Shown here one piece after another: positions 12,838 to 25,352 of a DNA stretch of 64,000 bases. The notes beneath the pieces were generated by a model, which had not been told where the DNA came from, made no database searches, and worked only from the letters and a program-made list of their open reading frames with translations. The translations under genes were made by a program, and so were the position numbers. Source of the stretch: Chlorops oryzae (Eukaryota; Arthropoda; Insecta; Diptera; Chloropidae); assembly GCA_020466095.1 (NCBI GenBank), contig CM035806.1, positions 3,116,120-3,180,119 of the forward strand, written 5' to 3'. Every line of letters begins with the position of its first letter. Position 1 is the stretch's first letter.

Positions 12838-13107
12838 GCACTGCCATTACCGCACCACATATAACCATATATGTCACTCTCATAGATATTGCGCGGGATG
12901 TTTTGCGCCATATAGAAAGAGATGTTACTCGGCAGGCAAAAAAAGAGCGAGAGAGAAATAGTTTTGGTGAGTACTTAAGCGAAAAATGCTCATTTTGGTG
13001 GGTACCCAAGACCATGGTGGGTACCCAAGACCGCGGTGAAAAGAGCCAAAATGGAAACGGCTTCTGAGTGACATATATTGTTATATATGACCGCACTGAG
13101 GCAGTGC
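12838..13107. mobile_element. Foldback MITE with GCACTGCC ends
   Basis: The left arm GCACTGCC...ATATAACCATATATGTCACTC (12838-12881) is matched by an imperfect inverted arm GAGTGACATATATTGTTATATATGA...GGCAGTGC (13066-13107). The interior carries GGTGGGTACCCAAGACC twice in tandem. A 20-base word of this interior, TTTTGGTGAGTACTTAAGCG, recurs at about 14021. Confidence 0.65.
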
Positions 13108-13236
13108 AAATTTAACTTTGATTACATTTTGATGATTCTTCAATGTACAAGTGTACCCTTTTCTCTCAAATTTTCAACTCTTTCGGTGCTAAGTAACTGC
13201 CGAGCTACAATTTGGGTACAATTTTTACGACGTTTA

Positions 13237-14170
13237 CACGCAGAGAAAAAATATCACATACCCAATTATATTTTGCAGGCATTACATATGTAATTGATGT
13301 AATTATATTTTTATAATTACGTCCAATTATATTTTTCATTACCTTCAATTATATTTATATGTAATTGTATCAAATGATAAAAACATAATTTCAATTACCT
13401 ACATATATATAATTCCGTCCAATTAAATATCTAATCAGCTGCAATGATATATGTTATTCTATCGAATTATATACATACAAACAAATGCAATTATATAAAC
13501 ATAATTGCGTCTGATTTAATTTGTGATCGCCTGCAATTTAAAATATATTCTATATAACAATATACTAAGGGACATTCTCACGATTGGGCGAAATATATTT
13601 CACCACGTCATATTCGTGTCCACCTGCCCCTTGGAGTGCCTAAGGATTTTGAAAATTCAATCACCTTATATACGATCGAAATTATAAACCATTTGAGAAA
13701 TATAAGAACAAACTGTAAAATTAAATCAATCGCATATATAATTTCACCAATGCTTTAAATTGTAAAAGTAATCAGATGTAATTACATATGCGTTCAGAAC
13801 GCAATTACAAATGGGTATTTCCCGAAAAATGTAAATTTTTTGTCACGTCCGAGCATATCTAATTGCCTTTCTGATCGACATAAACTTTTCATAAGTATAA
13901 AATTTCGGAAGAGCTGCACGATAATCGTAAGAAACAAAGTAACCATTTTTACATATTCGTGATTCGTGAGTTAAAATTGATAAGTAATGTACGGTCCGTT
14001 GGAAATAAAACGAGAAAATATTTTGGTGAGTACTTAAGCGATTATAAAGTAATTGGCAATTAGTATTTTTAATTTTCCTCATTATATTGTAATTGGTCCA
14101 ATTAAAATGGAAATCGGTCAAGTGACCAATCACTTTTAATTGGTCAATTATGAGGGCAAATTTAACTCTC
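13237..14170. mobile_element. CAATTATAT-rich region starting with a CACNSAGAGAAAA end
   Basis: After a TA the sequence starts CACGCAGAGAAAAAA, the end of the family described at 15369. It is followed by many spaced copies of YCCAATTATAT, GTAATTGTAT and similar words. A matching right end was not located, so the true extent is unclear. Confidence 0.4.
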
Positions 14171-15368
14171 CTGTAAGCATAAATTTAAGTTATACCAGGT
14201 ACCTAAATTGTTTAAATTTTAACTCTTTCGGAAATTATTGTAAATCAATACAATTACGGTAAATTACGAGTTTTTATAAAATCTAAATTATACCAAGGTC
14301 CTTGAAATTGTTTATGATTTACTTTTTACCGAAATCATATACTAAATATACTACTACTACAATTACGACTGTAACCCAAAAGCTAACGCAAAAATCTTCA
14401 CGATTGGTTATCGGCATGTCCATGAAATTAATTTAAATCACTGTTAGATTCATTAGCTTCATGCTCTGTGATGCCAAGTAAACCCCATTATTTTGGGGTA
14501 TTTCAGTCCAATTTAACATATAAGAAACGCAACGAAACAGCAACTGTAACGCCACCATTTCGACTTAAGCTTATTTCTTCTGTCATCGGAGTTTTAAATA
14601 TAATTTTCAATTTAAAGATATACATTAAAAATAGTTTTTATTTTATTATCTACTATATATATTTTTTTAATTTTCTTTAAGGTTTTTCGCTGTCAACGTA
14701 GAGCAACATGAAAATTGGTGAGTGCATAAATTTCTTATATTATATTTAATAAATTATATTGTTAAAAAAATTATGAGAATACAAAATATATTATATCATA
14801 CATCATGATATTACTTCATTCTGTTTAAAATCTCTGTCCCCCACCCATGTATGCCATTTTCATGGTCGGCGATCTCGAATTTCTTTAAGACTATACTATA
14901 CAAAGCTTCTAAAAGAATCACACGAGCCCCTCGTGTAGCTTCTAATAGCGCATTCTTTTCAAAAGTTTACCTTTCCGAATGCCCAATGCAAACGGACGAA
15001 CAAACTCAAAATAAAATTCTCATAACATAGTCATACCATCATACAATCAATCTTAAATCGCCTATAGGAATGAAGAAAGCAAACGAATTTCTATCATATA
15101 TTTATTTAATACTATTTTATTTTATTGAATATTATTTTATTTAATATTTGATTTATTTTCTCGTTAAATTTGTTCATTTGTCGGAATTCATTACTTAATC
15201 GCGTGTTGTCAATTTTGAAGCATAGCCGATGATTTTCAAACACATCGGCCAATGGTTTGCGGCTCTTATTTAATAGTGAATTGCTCTAAAACCGCTAATC
15301 AAAACCGAAACATTTTTCAAACGAATTTTAATTTATTCAGAAACACAACAACAAGAAAACAAAATCTA
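14171..15368. other. AT-rich DNA, no gene recognised
   Basis: Very AT-rich, with several ATTTATTTAATATT-like stretches. One 70-codon ORF at 14468 has no recognisable features. Confidence 0.5.
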
Positions 15369-16011
15369 CACTGAGCAAACTTAAACATCATTTTTTTTTT
15401 TAAAAGGGCGCATTGTTATTCACAGTCCTTTTGATTTTCGAACAGAACAAAAATTTCAAAAGAAAAATGGTTGAGTCAACAACATTTTTGGTTGATTTAA
15501 AAGGAAATATGTTTAATTACATTTTTTTTCGTTGTGTATAATTCTCATTTGGTTTATAAAATATGACATATAAGATATTTAATCATCTTAGAACTTTTTA
15601 AGCATTGCGAAAGCAGTCACGACAACGGAGTGACCAAATCGGATGAAGTCCATCCGATGGCTATTTTTGGGGTTATGTTCAGCAGAGGGCTCTGTGGCCA
15701 TTTGCTTTGAACGTTGAATGAATTTGTTATGACATTTCTTCTTGTATAGGTATCTTAGAAAAGTTTTTTTATTTTAAAAATTATCTTGTCATTTCAATTA
15801 TGTCCGTGGTTAGTTCAACAAATTAAATTTAAATCCATTTTTGAAAATTATCATTTCAATTCAACCTGAAATATGGTTGATTCAAAAGGAAAATCTTTAT
15901 TTTTTCCAACAAGAAAAATTATTAAAAATTTAAAATATTCCTTGTTGAAGCCGTTTTGTATGTTTTTCCTTTTGATTTAACCAGTTTTCTGGTTGATTTT
16001 TTTTCTTTGTG
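15369..16011. mobile_element. TA-inserting MITE with CACHSAGARAAA ends, uninterrupted copy
   Basis: TA precedes CACTGAGCAAAC and the right end ...TTTTTTTTCTTTGTG is followed by TA. The body is collinear with 40866-42129. That copy carries a 614-bp hAT insertion at the site represented here by a single GTCACGAC (15616-15623), so this copy serves as the empty site. TA targets and short inverted ends fit a Tc1/mariner-type nonautonomous element. Confidence 0.7.
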
Positions 16012-17872
16012 TATTAGCCCAATCCGAATGGGAGTCCGATGAAACGATTTCTCACGTAATTATGCATATTTGTGGGTGTTTCTTTTTTTTTTGCATGGCT
16101 TTTTCAGCGTAATTTTCTCCCGTTCTCTAAGTTTAAGTTATCAAATTAACTAAATTTTGATTTCCTCATTTTCTAAACTAATTAAGTTGTAAATTAATCA
16201 ATTTACATGCGGTCATTCTAAATGGCAGTATCAAAATGTTTCATTTGAATGCAAAAACAACAAGAACGACGGCAACAAAAAATAATTCATTTAAATTGAA
16301 CTTTGAGGAAAAAGCAAAGCGAGAGGCGACTAAATAAAATCATTAAAAACAAAAAAAAAACCAATATTCATTTAAGCCAGAAGTTAGCGCTTTGTCGAAA
16401 AACGCCCGGAGAATTTTAAATTGGTTTCATTATTTTGAGCGATGAGCTCAGAAATTCAATAAAATTAGCGCACAAAGAAAATCAAATAAAAATTTTTTTT
16501 GTATATAGAAAGTACTTAATTAGTATTTATTGTCAAACAGAGTGTTGTGCATTTCAAATGAAATCGATGTTGCCTGAAAGTAAACGCCATGAGAAAAATT
16601 CCCTCAAGCAATGATGCCAATGTTCATATTCATATCAATATTTTAATGGTATTTTTCGATTTGATTTTTCATGAGGAATCACCAAACATATGTACATACC
16701 TACTTAAAAGGAAATTCTTTCAATTTTTCTATAAAATACATCCCAAGGAAAAGCGACGCCGAAAACACTTGCAACACTGTCCTAAAGCGATTTATTTAGT
16801 ACCTATTTTATATTTATTTATTTTTTTATTTATTTTTATGTTTTTTTTTTTTTCTTTTGCCTTTATGCATACTAAGTTTATCCTTGAGAGCAACTGATTA
16901 CCATGGTTTTAGATTTTTAATATTCAAAATGTATATAAAAAAAAAAATAAAATTGGAACTTCTTTTCATGAGCCATAAGCCATTTTGAATATTGACGATC
17001 AGGAAGACCATTGCGCGCCGTATGGAGAATATGATTTCTGAATGTATAGCACCGTTTTGCTGTATTCTTTTTTTATTGTGTGGCAGATGGGTGCTTTAAA
17101 ATTGGTCGTTTTAAAAAGATTTGTATTCTGAAGCAAAGCAAATGTGCCAAAATCAATATCTTCTCAACATTCAATTCTCTTTTATGTGCTCAAAGAATAT
17201 AAAAAAAATTTCTTTTAATATGTGATTTGGTTTTTTCCAAATTATTCTTTTCTTTTTTTTTAATATTTGAGCACTTATTTCTGACCTTTTGAACTTGAAT
17301 TTCATCTCAAATTTTCTAAATGTAACTTAATTTAAGTTGAATTCAAAATTTTCTATCGAATTTTCTTCAATAACATAAGGTATACCAGCCGCACATTGAG
17401 CTGAAAAAATCGAACCCAATTGATTGATTAAGTTAAGTCAAGTTCCGTTAAGTCATGTTCAGTTCAGTTCTTAATGTCGTGAATATTCCATGACAAAAGA
17501 ATATGGGACCTCAAACACGTCTAATAAACTATATTGGGCTCATTGATTTAAATTGCATTTAAATATCACAATGTTCAGCGCTTCGTATACGTAACGTGCG
17601 ATTTGTTTGCATTGCTCATACGACATAGCATACAATGTAATGTAACAAAATGCTTTCGCAAATTGTCTTTTTCTAGTATATTATACAAAATTTTCCATCT
17701 CATTGAGGAGGAGGCACTTCAATAAAATCCCTCGGCTAAGACTGTTCCCTTGGAAGAGCTTTTATTTTATTTTGTGCTCCCTCATAAAATGGTGGCGAAA
17801 TGAGTTTGAAATTAGTTGGTATGAAAATTAAACTGTCTTTTGTTTGTTTCTTGTGAAAATCGCTTATTTCGA
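16012..17872. other. AT-rich DNA, no gene recognised
   Basis: Homopolymer-rich. The largest ORF (16589-16897) turns into a Phe-rich T-run translation and has no coding character. Confidence 0.5.
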
Positions 17873-19026
17873 GACATAACAATAACATAACATAACATAA
17901 CATAAACATAACATAACATAACATAACTAACATAACATAACATAACATAACATAACATAACATAACATAACATAACAATAACATAACATAACATAACATA
18001 ACATAACATAACATAACATAACATAAACATAACATAACATAACATAACATAACATAACATAACATAACATAACATAACATAACATAACATAAACATAACA
18101 TAACATAACATAACATAAATATAACATAACATAACATAACATAACATAACATAAACATAACATAACATAACATAACATAACATAACATAACATAACATAA
18201 ACATAACATAACATAACATAACATAACATAACATAACATAACATAACATATATAACATAACATAACATAACATAACATATAACATAACATATAACATAAC
18301 ATAACATAACATAACACTAACATACATAACATAACATAACATAACATAACAATAACATAACATATAACATAACATAACATAACATACAACATAACATAAC
18401 ATAACATAACATAACATAACATAACATAACATAACATAACATAACATAACATAACATAACATAACATAACATAACATAACATAACATAACATAACATAAC
18501 ATAACATAACATAACATAACATAACATAACATAACATAACATAACATAACATAACATAACATAAAAACATAACATAACATAACATAACATAACATAACAT
18601 AACATAACATAACATACATAACATAACATAACATAACATAACATAACATAACATAACATAACATAACATAACATAACATAACATAACATAACATAACATA
18701 ACATAACATAACATAACATAACATAACATAACATAACATAACATAACATAACATAACATAACATAACATAACATAACATAACATAACATAACATAACATA
18801 ACATAACATATACATAACATAACATAACATAACATAACATAACATAACATAACATAACATAACATAACATAACATAACATAACATAACATAACATAACAT
18901 AACTAAATAACATAACATAACATAACATAACATCATAACATAAATAACATAACATACATAACGTAACAACATATAACATAACATATAACATAACATATAA
19001 CATAACATATAACATAACATATAACA
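17873..19026. repeat. (AACAT)n pentanucleotide satellite, about 1.15 kb
   Basis: More than 200 tandem AACAT/ATAAC units with occasional one- or two-base slips (AACAAT, ATATAAC, AAAAACAT) more common near both edges. The central 18380-18800 part is almost perfect. Minus-strand frames of 384 and 402 codons (Met-Leu-Cys-Tyr-Val repeats) are artefacts of a stop-free pentamer. Confidence 0.97.
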
Positions 19027-20128
19027 ACTACTTTACTTTACTTAAGAATTTGAAACTTTTTTAAGTTAAGTTTTTATGAACATACTTACTCCCAAAAAAC
19101 AAGTGTACTGAACAAATCAAATCGTTTGATTCACTCAGTTATTTAAGCTGCATTCTTTCAAGACTAACTGAGCCTCACGTCAAGGACACGTTCAGATTTC
19201 GATTCGATGGGATTTCATAAGCTTGTAGTCATTCAAATCGATATGAAATCCTGTTGTTCCCATATACATATGTACATATTGAAATTTCTTTGCTGCAGAA
19301 AAGTGAAAGTTCTTCCGCCCGAGCTCGTATTAAAACTTTTTTAACCTTGTTTCGTACTTTGAGTAGCAGCAGTAGAAGCGGCAACCATCACCACAAAGAA
19401 CCGTTTCTTTCTTTTGTCGAGAGCTCTTTTTTCTTATTGAAGAAACAGAAAACTGAAAGCAGAAAAACGAAAAACGAAAAACGAAAATTCCATGTCAAGA
19501 CTTCATGTGTCAATCTATTTGATAAAGCTTTGTACGATTAAGAAAATGTCTTTCGCTTGTTCTTTTTTGCGACAAAAGTAAAGACTTTTAAATCGCTAGC
19601 ATGAAATGGCATTGCGCTTATTTTGCTCCTTACTCTAAATTATTTTTTTTTTTTTTTTTGTAAATTCAAGCTTAGAGGAAACACATCCGAACCCATTCAA
19701 CACTGCCTTTCCAATGTACACACATCGGCAACGTACATACATATGAATGTATGTATATGCGTCTGCCAAAAATTTTAAGTCATTGTGAACGTTTTCTATT
19801 TAATTACAGATTACGTAGGCGTTCGCAGAAAATCCTTGCGTGCGTGATGCTCGGCATTGTGCTGCCTTTCAAATTAGAAGAATAGCAGATCTCTGTTATT
19901 AAATCGTCTGGCTTCAAAGTCATGTGTGACAAAAGGCGAGCTCATTTGAGCAATGATTGCAGAGTCGAGTTAATTCAGTCGAGAGGTCGTATTGCTAAAT
20001 TTGATACTGTAGGATTAACCAAAACGGAAAAGAAAGGAGAGCCTTGATTGTTTTTTTTAGTTTTAATTTTTTTTGTTTTTTTTGTTTTTTTCCTCTGTTC
20101 TTTCTTTGCAATTAACGTGGCAGATAAA
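19027..20128. other. Unique-looking DNA, no gene recognised
   Basis: Moderately AT-rich with a T run near 19647. Short ORFs only; ATACATACATATGAATGTATGTATA lies near 19735. Confidence 0.5.
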
Positions 20129-20402
20129 ATTCTCTCTCTCTCCCTTTCCTCTCCTTTCTCCCTCTCTCCCTTTCTCCCTCTCTCCCTTTCTCCCTCTCTC
20201 CTTTCTCTCTCTCTCTTTTCTCTCCTCTCTCCTTTCTCCCTCTCTCTCTCTTTCTTCTGCAATCCTCTCTCCCTTTCTCCCTCTCTCCCTTTCTCCCTCT
20301 CTCCCTTTCTCCCTCTCTACCTTTCTCCCACTTTCTCCCTCTCTCTCCCTCTCTCTTTCTCTCTGTCCCTCTCTATCCCTCTCTCTTTCTCTCTGTCCCT
20401 CT
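20129..20402. repeat. CTCTCCCTTTCTCCCT polypyrimidine tandem repeat
   Basis: A roughly 16-bp period (CTCTCCCTTTCTCCCT) repeats across 270 bp with small interruptions. The plus strand is pyrimidine-only. The flanking 20048-20110 is also T-rich. Confidence 0.93.
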
Positions 20403-21364
20403 GGAAACATTTGCAATATATGCAATTATGGATATCATGCTTCTTTATATTACACTCGTATACATACAGTCAAATTTTCCATAACTGGAATAAGCCTTAT
20501 CGCGGCTCCACTTCAATTTACTTTTCTACAAAAAAAATAGCTTTGTCCAAAATGGCTTAAACGTAGTCGTCTTAACCAACTTTGTATACAATTGGTCCAC
20601 TGCTTAAATTCAATTCAATTGGCTCTTTTAAAGTTTTTGTATAAAATTCGAAAGTTTTGCGAAACAAAATCCACCGGAACTGGGCCATCTATTCACGGAT
20701 TAGAATAAAATAGTGTTAGTAAACTCGAAACAAAACATGCTCTGAAATTAAACCGAAACAACGAATGCGAAACTGCGAAACTAAATTCGAAGCAAAAATA
20801 AACATATTCGAAAGCTTTGAGCGCCTAAAAATAGCAATTGTGCAACAAAATGCCATTTCTCTAATTCGGTGTCTGCAGCAGCGTGAATGTGCCTAACTGC
20901 TTCCATGGATATCATCTGTCTGTGTGCCTGCCTGCGTGCCTGCCTGCCTGCCTTGCCGCTTGCACGATTCCAATCGAGTAAAGCGTTTGATTAGGACGGC
21001 CGAAATTCCGCAACAATGGGAAAATTCTCGCTCAATTCGAATTTACGTAAATTTCAACGATCATCCATCATCATCGATCTATGTATGTGTGTATGGCTGT
21101 ATGTACCTATATATGTATAGACGGCGTACTGATGAGCAGACCTTCATTATTTCCACTATTTCGCATCGTAACCAAGCAGCGTAAAGTTATTGCATTCCAT
21201 GCGATGGTCATTCCGTCAATTTGCTCATTTTATTATGAGTTTCGTGGAAGGCCGTTTAGATGAAACAAAGCACGCTCTTCAGAAATATTAATTAAAACAA
21301 TATTCAATGTAAAATTTTTTCGCTATTGAAAAGAATTTTCTCTCTTTATACGAGTAAATCGGCA
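20403..21364. other. Unique-looking DNA, no gene recognised
   Basis: Contains a small CTGCCTGC patch at 20928-20955. ORFs do not resemble known proteins. Confidence 0.5.
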
Positions 21365-21692
21365 AATGAGAAAGGAGAACGAGATGAGAAAGAAAATAGG
21401 GAAAGAGAGGAGTGAGAGGGATGGAGAAGAAGAGAGAGAGAGGGTAGATGGTGAGAGAGAGAGGGTGAGAGGAGTGGAGAGGAGAAGGGAGAGGTGAGAG
21501 GTGAGAAAGGGGGAAAGGGATGAGAGGAGAGAGAGAGAGAGAGAGGAGAGAGAAAGGAGAGAAAGAAAAGAGAGGAGAAAGAGAAAGGAGAGAAAGAGAG
21601 AGAAAGAGAAGAAAGAGAGAGAAAGAGAGAGAAAGAAGAGAAGGGAGAAAGAGAGAGAAAGGAGAGAAAGAGAAGAAAGAGGAGAAAGAGAG

Positions 21693-21723
<31 letters not shown>

Positions 21724-21852
21724 GAGAGAAAAGAGAGAGAAAGAGAGAGAAAGAGAAGAAAGAAGAAAGAGAGAGAAAGAGAGAGAAAGAGAAGAAAAGA
21801 GGAGAAAGAGAGAGAAAGAGAGAGAAAGAGAAAGAAGAGGGAGATAAACGAG
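21365..21852. repeat. GA-rich polypurine tract
   Basis: About 490 bp of GAGA, GAGAAA, GGAGAA and AAGAGA words, nearly pure purine on the plus strand. Arg/Glu/Lys ORFs of 112-121 codons are artefacts. Confidence 0.93.
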
Positions 21853-23579
21853 GAATAGAGGGTTAATGTAGATTTAACGGATGAGCAGTTCGGTGAAACA
21901 AAGTGACCTAGAGAAATTTAAAACAAGAAAGAGGTCCAATAAGACGAGTCACGACAGAGTCGTTCATGTAATTCAAAGGATAGCATCATAAATCCAGAGG
22001 TATTAGAAAAAAATATAAAAGACAAACGAATAATAAAGAATGTGCTTACCATGGTTAAGCGGTCTTCGTATGAGTAAAGCATTGACCTAGAATTTCAACA
22101 ACTGAGGTATTCAGCGATAGGATGTTTCATTATTTCATTAAGGATCCAGCAAAAACCAAAGAAAAAAAAATAAAAAAAACGAAATAAAAGGAACGAGTTA
22201 GGGTCTTCCTTGTAGCTTGCCAATTACATTATCAGATGATTTTCGATTCATAACTCCACAACAGCATAATAACTCAATCGAAAAAATCTCAATACATTAC
22301 CGAGGGATACACACAAAGCTTAGTCATCGAAATGTGCCTACTTAGGATCCAACTGTTGCAGCAGCCTCATAATTGTTCAGCGTTAGGGAAAAAAATCACT
22401 GCAGGGAGAGAGAGAGAAAAAAGGCTTAATCACACAGACACGGAAATATAGTGTGAAAGAGGGAGAGAGAGGGATGGACACTGGGAGACACTGAGACAGG
22501 GAGGAAATAAGAGTAGAGGCAGAATGCAATTCATCATGTTATTGAATGCTGGTGGCACGTAAATGCTTGCGCTGACTGATACAGGCGTAGGTGCATGCGA
22601 TGCAAGCCACACGCAAACATGCCCCAATAATGCACTTGACAGGAGTAACAGCAACAGCAACAGCCGCAGTCACACAGAGCCGCATTCACACAGTCGGAGC
22701 CCCAGCAACAATAAGAGCAGGCCTACTACAGGTTTACGTCTTGTCTAGCGGTGCCACCCACTGTGACAAAACCAGAACACTATTAATAACAACAACAACA
22801 ACAACAACAACAGCATTAACAGCAACGACGAATTTTGTACGCCTAGCAGAGATGCAAATGTGAGGTGGAGGCTGAACAAGAGGTAATTTGCATGCTGCAT
22901 GCGCTAAAGCTGAAGGCATCCAAAATGTATTCGATGGGGGATTAGTAGAATGCATACTAGCGCATCGTCCGTCCGTCCGAGCCGTCTTATTCATCTGGCC
23001 GTCCTCCTATATGCTCCCAACTGCGTGCTCGTAACTGTGAAGCTTACTTATCTCTGACTGCTGAGTGGCAATTCCTTCGTACTGCGCCGTTTTAATCGCT
23101 AAAAGGCATACGTAGACAGCATTGAAAACCATTGATGCAATGATTTGGCGTTGTAGGCAAAATCGCGCTCCGCTCTCTCGATCGTGTCAGGCAAGTGTGG
23201 CTGTGATTGCTGCTGTTGTTGCCGTGTTTCGATGACGCAATGTTGTGGGAGTGAACATTTAAGTGGATTATGTCAGTGTGTTTAACGTGACATTGACATT
23301 TGCCCTGATTTGTTTGGGCACGTTTTTTTCCTCCATTTTCATTTCCTTGTTGCTATTTTTTTTTAATGTGATATGTCCCACTGTAGTTGGCTACCGAAGA
23401 AGAGATAATCATCTCGTAGCAATGGTTCTTAAGAATATTTTAATAAATTTTATGTGCGGCCATTTTTTTTTTTTTTGGGGGTGTTGGAATAATATATTTA
23501 TATATTTGCAAATACCTTAAATCTAAATTACCTTTCATATTGAAAATATCATTTAAAGTGCACGAGAGCAGCGTCCCTA
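21853..23579. other. Mostly single-copy-looking DNA, GC-richer around 22560-23250
   Basis: 22560-23250 is less AT-biased than its surroundings and has few simple repeats beyond (ACA)n at 22790-22812 and GTCCGTCCGTCC at 22967. It has the look of unique intergenic or intronic DNA and could hold regulatory sequence. No exon with splice-consistent coding sequence was found. Confidence 0.4.
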
Positions 23580-23971
23580 CCCAGCAGCGAAAGCGAGTAC
23601 TCCTAGAGTAATCTTAGAGTACTCCCAAAGGGAGTACTAATATTCCCTCTTAATTTGCCAACCAATGCTTTGAACTGTCTTTTTTTAACATTGAGCTGTC
23701 GTTGGAAACAACTACTCGCTATTTAGGTACAAAAGCGAGTACTTCAAGAGTACTCCCAAAAGGAGTATTTCTGCTTTTTATGGAAAAAATAAGTTTTTTT
23801 CTACCTTTTTCTTTTCAAAAAAAATTTTTTGATTGAGAAAAAAATATTTAAAAAATTAAAATATTTAAAAAAAAGACTTAAAAATTTAGGAAAAAAAATT
23901 TTTTTTTTTAAAATAAATATAAAAAAATAATGAAATATTAAAATAAAAAACTGATAAAAAAAAAATATTTT

Positions 23972-24065
23972 CACCCGAGGCAGGGATCGATTCCCGACGC
24001 ACTCGGTTGCTCAGCGACAGTCTTAAGCAGCAAGCGTACATTAATGAACGAACTCAACCACCATC
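23972..24065 (-). mobile_element. tRNA-like SINE segment
   Basis: On the minus strand it reads GATGGTGGTTGAGTTCG (box A-like) followed by GGGAATCGATCCCTGCC (box B-like), then a run of T after GGTGAAAATA. This matches the head-plus-poly(T) layout of the tRNA-like segments at 50680 and 62008. Boxes are diverged, so a functional tRNA gene is unlikely. Confidence 0.55.
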
Positions 24066-24102
24066 GGTCTCAAAGGGAGTAAACTTTAGTGTACTCGCCT
24101 TT

Positions 24103-24189
24103 CATATCGTCCCCTCAGAAAACGACTGTCGTATGTCGCATGTATTTCTTATAGGACATACGACAGTCGTTTTCTGAGGGGACGATATG
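24103..24189. repeat. Perfect 35-bp inverted repeat with 17-nt loop
   Basis: The left arm 24103-24137 begins CATATCGTCCCCTCAG. The right arm 24155-24189 is its exact complement, ending CTGAGGGGACGATATG. Arms differ at no position, which is unusual in this degenerate neighbourhood. It lies inside the CCCAGCAGCG element. Confidence 0.95.
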
Positions 24190-24644
24190 TCAATCTGTTT
24201 TATTGGGAGTACTCGGGTAGGGAGTATTTTAAGAGCACTCGCTTTGAGGTTAATTTCTCCCATTTACGCTGCTGGGTAATGACTGAATTCTTCCATATAT
24301 TAAATGAGCGGCGGGTAAAATGTTTTGTTTGGAAAATAATCTTATTAACTCTTCACTCCATGATATATCTGTATTTACCCGCAATCAAAAAAGTGGCAAC
24401 AAAAAAATGCTTTCCTTAAAAAAAAAAAAACAATTTCTTTCAAACACTCACAGAAAAGCCTACCGGCAATGAAAATGCAAAACTTGTTAAACAAATTTTC
24501 TTTACGTTCGTGTCTTATACCTCAGTTAAATATCTGAATTCTACTATTTTCGAAGGTTGGTGGTTATAGGCAGCTCTCATACGGCTTAACCCTTTCGGCC
24601 CCGCTCTAGAACCAAGTTTCTGAAACATTTTTGTTCGTCATAAT

Positions 24645-25236
24645 TATGCCTCGGAATTTGAATATGTAGGTAGGTAGGTAGATTGAAGTGGCTGCCACTT
24701 AGGCCGTTAATCGGCCCATTGTGATACCAAGGAGGTTTTCTTGTGTTTGTGTATGTCTTATTATGTAGTGTGCCCCTAACATGCGATTTTTGAAAAACCA
24801 GTGCTAGGCTTGGAACATTACACTCTGTTTCGCCTGTGCCGGGAATCGAACCGGAATATGTAAAAAATGATAAAAAAAAAATGCACAAAAAAATATTCAA
24901 AATTATTCAAAAAAATTCAAAAAAATTCAAAAAAAAATGCGAAAAATTCAAAATATTTAAAATTATTTAAAAATATTCAAAAAATTCAAAAAATTCAAAA
25001 AATTCAAAAAATTCAAAAAAGTCGAAAAATTCGAAAAAAAATGCAAAAAATTCCAAATCAGTTGGATTGGGTATGCCTATTAGAATGTTGAATTGTCAAA
25101 TTAACAAAAAAAAAAAAACCTACTTCAGTGAATAAAATATTCAAAATGCACAGTTAAATGCAACAAAATTTAAAAAAAATTCAAAATATTCAATAAATTC
25201 AAATAATTCAAAAAGAAATTCAAAATCCGATCTCTA
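24645..25236. mobile_element. hAT-type MITE with AAAATTC array, GTCATAAT duplication
   Basis: GTCATAAT occurs directly before (24637-24644) and after (25237-25244). Ends are TATGCCTCGGAATTTGAA and TTCAAAATCCGATCTCTA, imperfect inverted repeats of the TAGAGCTCGGATTTTG type. The interior is an expanded ATTCAAAAA array (about 24890-25060). A related copy lies at 49793-50441. An 8-bp duplication with T/CAG...CTA/G ends fits hAT. Confidence 0.8.
24669..24853 (-). mobile_element. SINE nested in the hAT element, GAATATGTA duplication
   Basis: GAATATGTA is duplicated on both sides (24660-24668 and 24854-24862), while the sister hAT copy at 49793 has it once without insertion. On the minus strand it begins with box B-like GGTTCGATTCCCGGCAC, so the head is 5' truncated. 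It ends with GGTATCACAATGGGCC...GGCCTAAGTGGCAGCCACTT and TACC repeats, the tail shared by other SINEs here and by the LINE remnant at 60173. Confidence 0.82.
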
Positions 25237-25352
25237 GTCATAATAATGGTTATTAGGTCTAAATTAAAAATTTTTGACGATTTTAGACTTCTAGAGTTAT
25301 GGTATAGATAGTTATTCGAAATTGTTTATAAGCATCTTTGGGGGCGAAAGGG

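Larger units (their letters stand above)
23580..24276. mobile_element. TA-flanked element with CCCAGCAGCG inverted ends
   Basis: TA precedes CCCAGCAGCG at the left and TA follows CGCTGCTGGG at the right (697 bp). Both subterminal regions are rich in GAGTACTCY and GCGAGTACT words. It contains a tRNA-like segment (23972-24065, minus) and a perfect 35-bp hairpin (24103-24189). No transposase is present, so it is nonautonomous; TA targets suggest a Tc1/mariner-type mechanism. Confidence 0.75.
24590..25352. mobile_element. piggyBac-type nonautonomous element, host of nested insertions
   Basis: TTAA (24586-24589) precedes CCCTTTCGGCCCC and GGGGGCGAAAGGG is followed by TTAA (25353-25356). TTAA duplication with CCCTTT-like ends is the signature of the piggyBac superfamily. 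Nearly all the interior is a nested hAT element. No transposase remains. Two other elements with the same ends are at 47841 and 57562. Confidence 0.82.

Noticed and set aside
17736..19027. 384-, 402- and 236-codon minus-strand ORFs
   Set aside because: Translations of the AACAT satellite; the repeating MLCYV peptide reflects a stop-free pentamer.
24866..25091. 74-codon Lys/Asn-rich ORF
   Set aside because: Translation of the ATTCAAAA array inside the hAT element.
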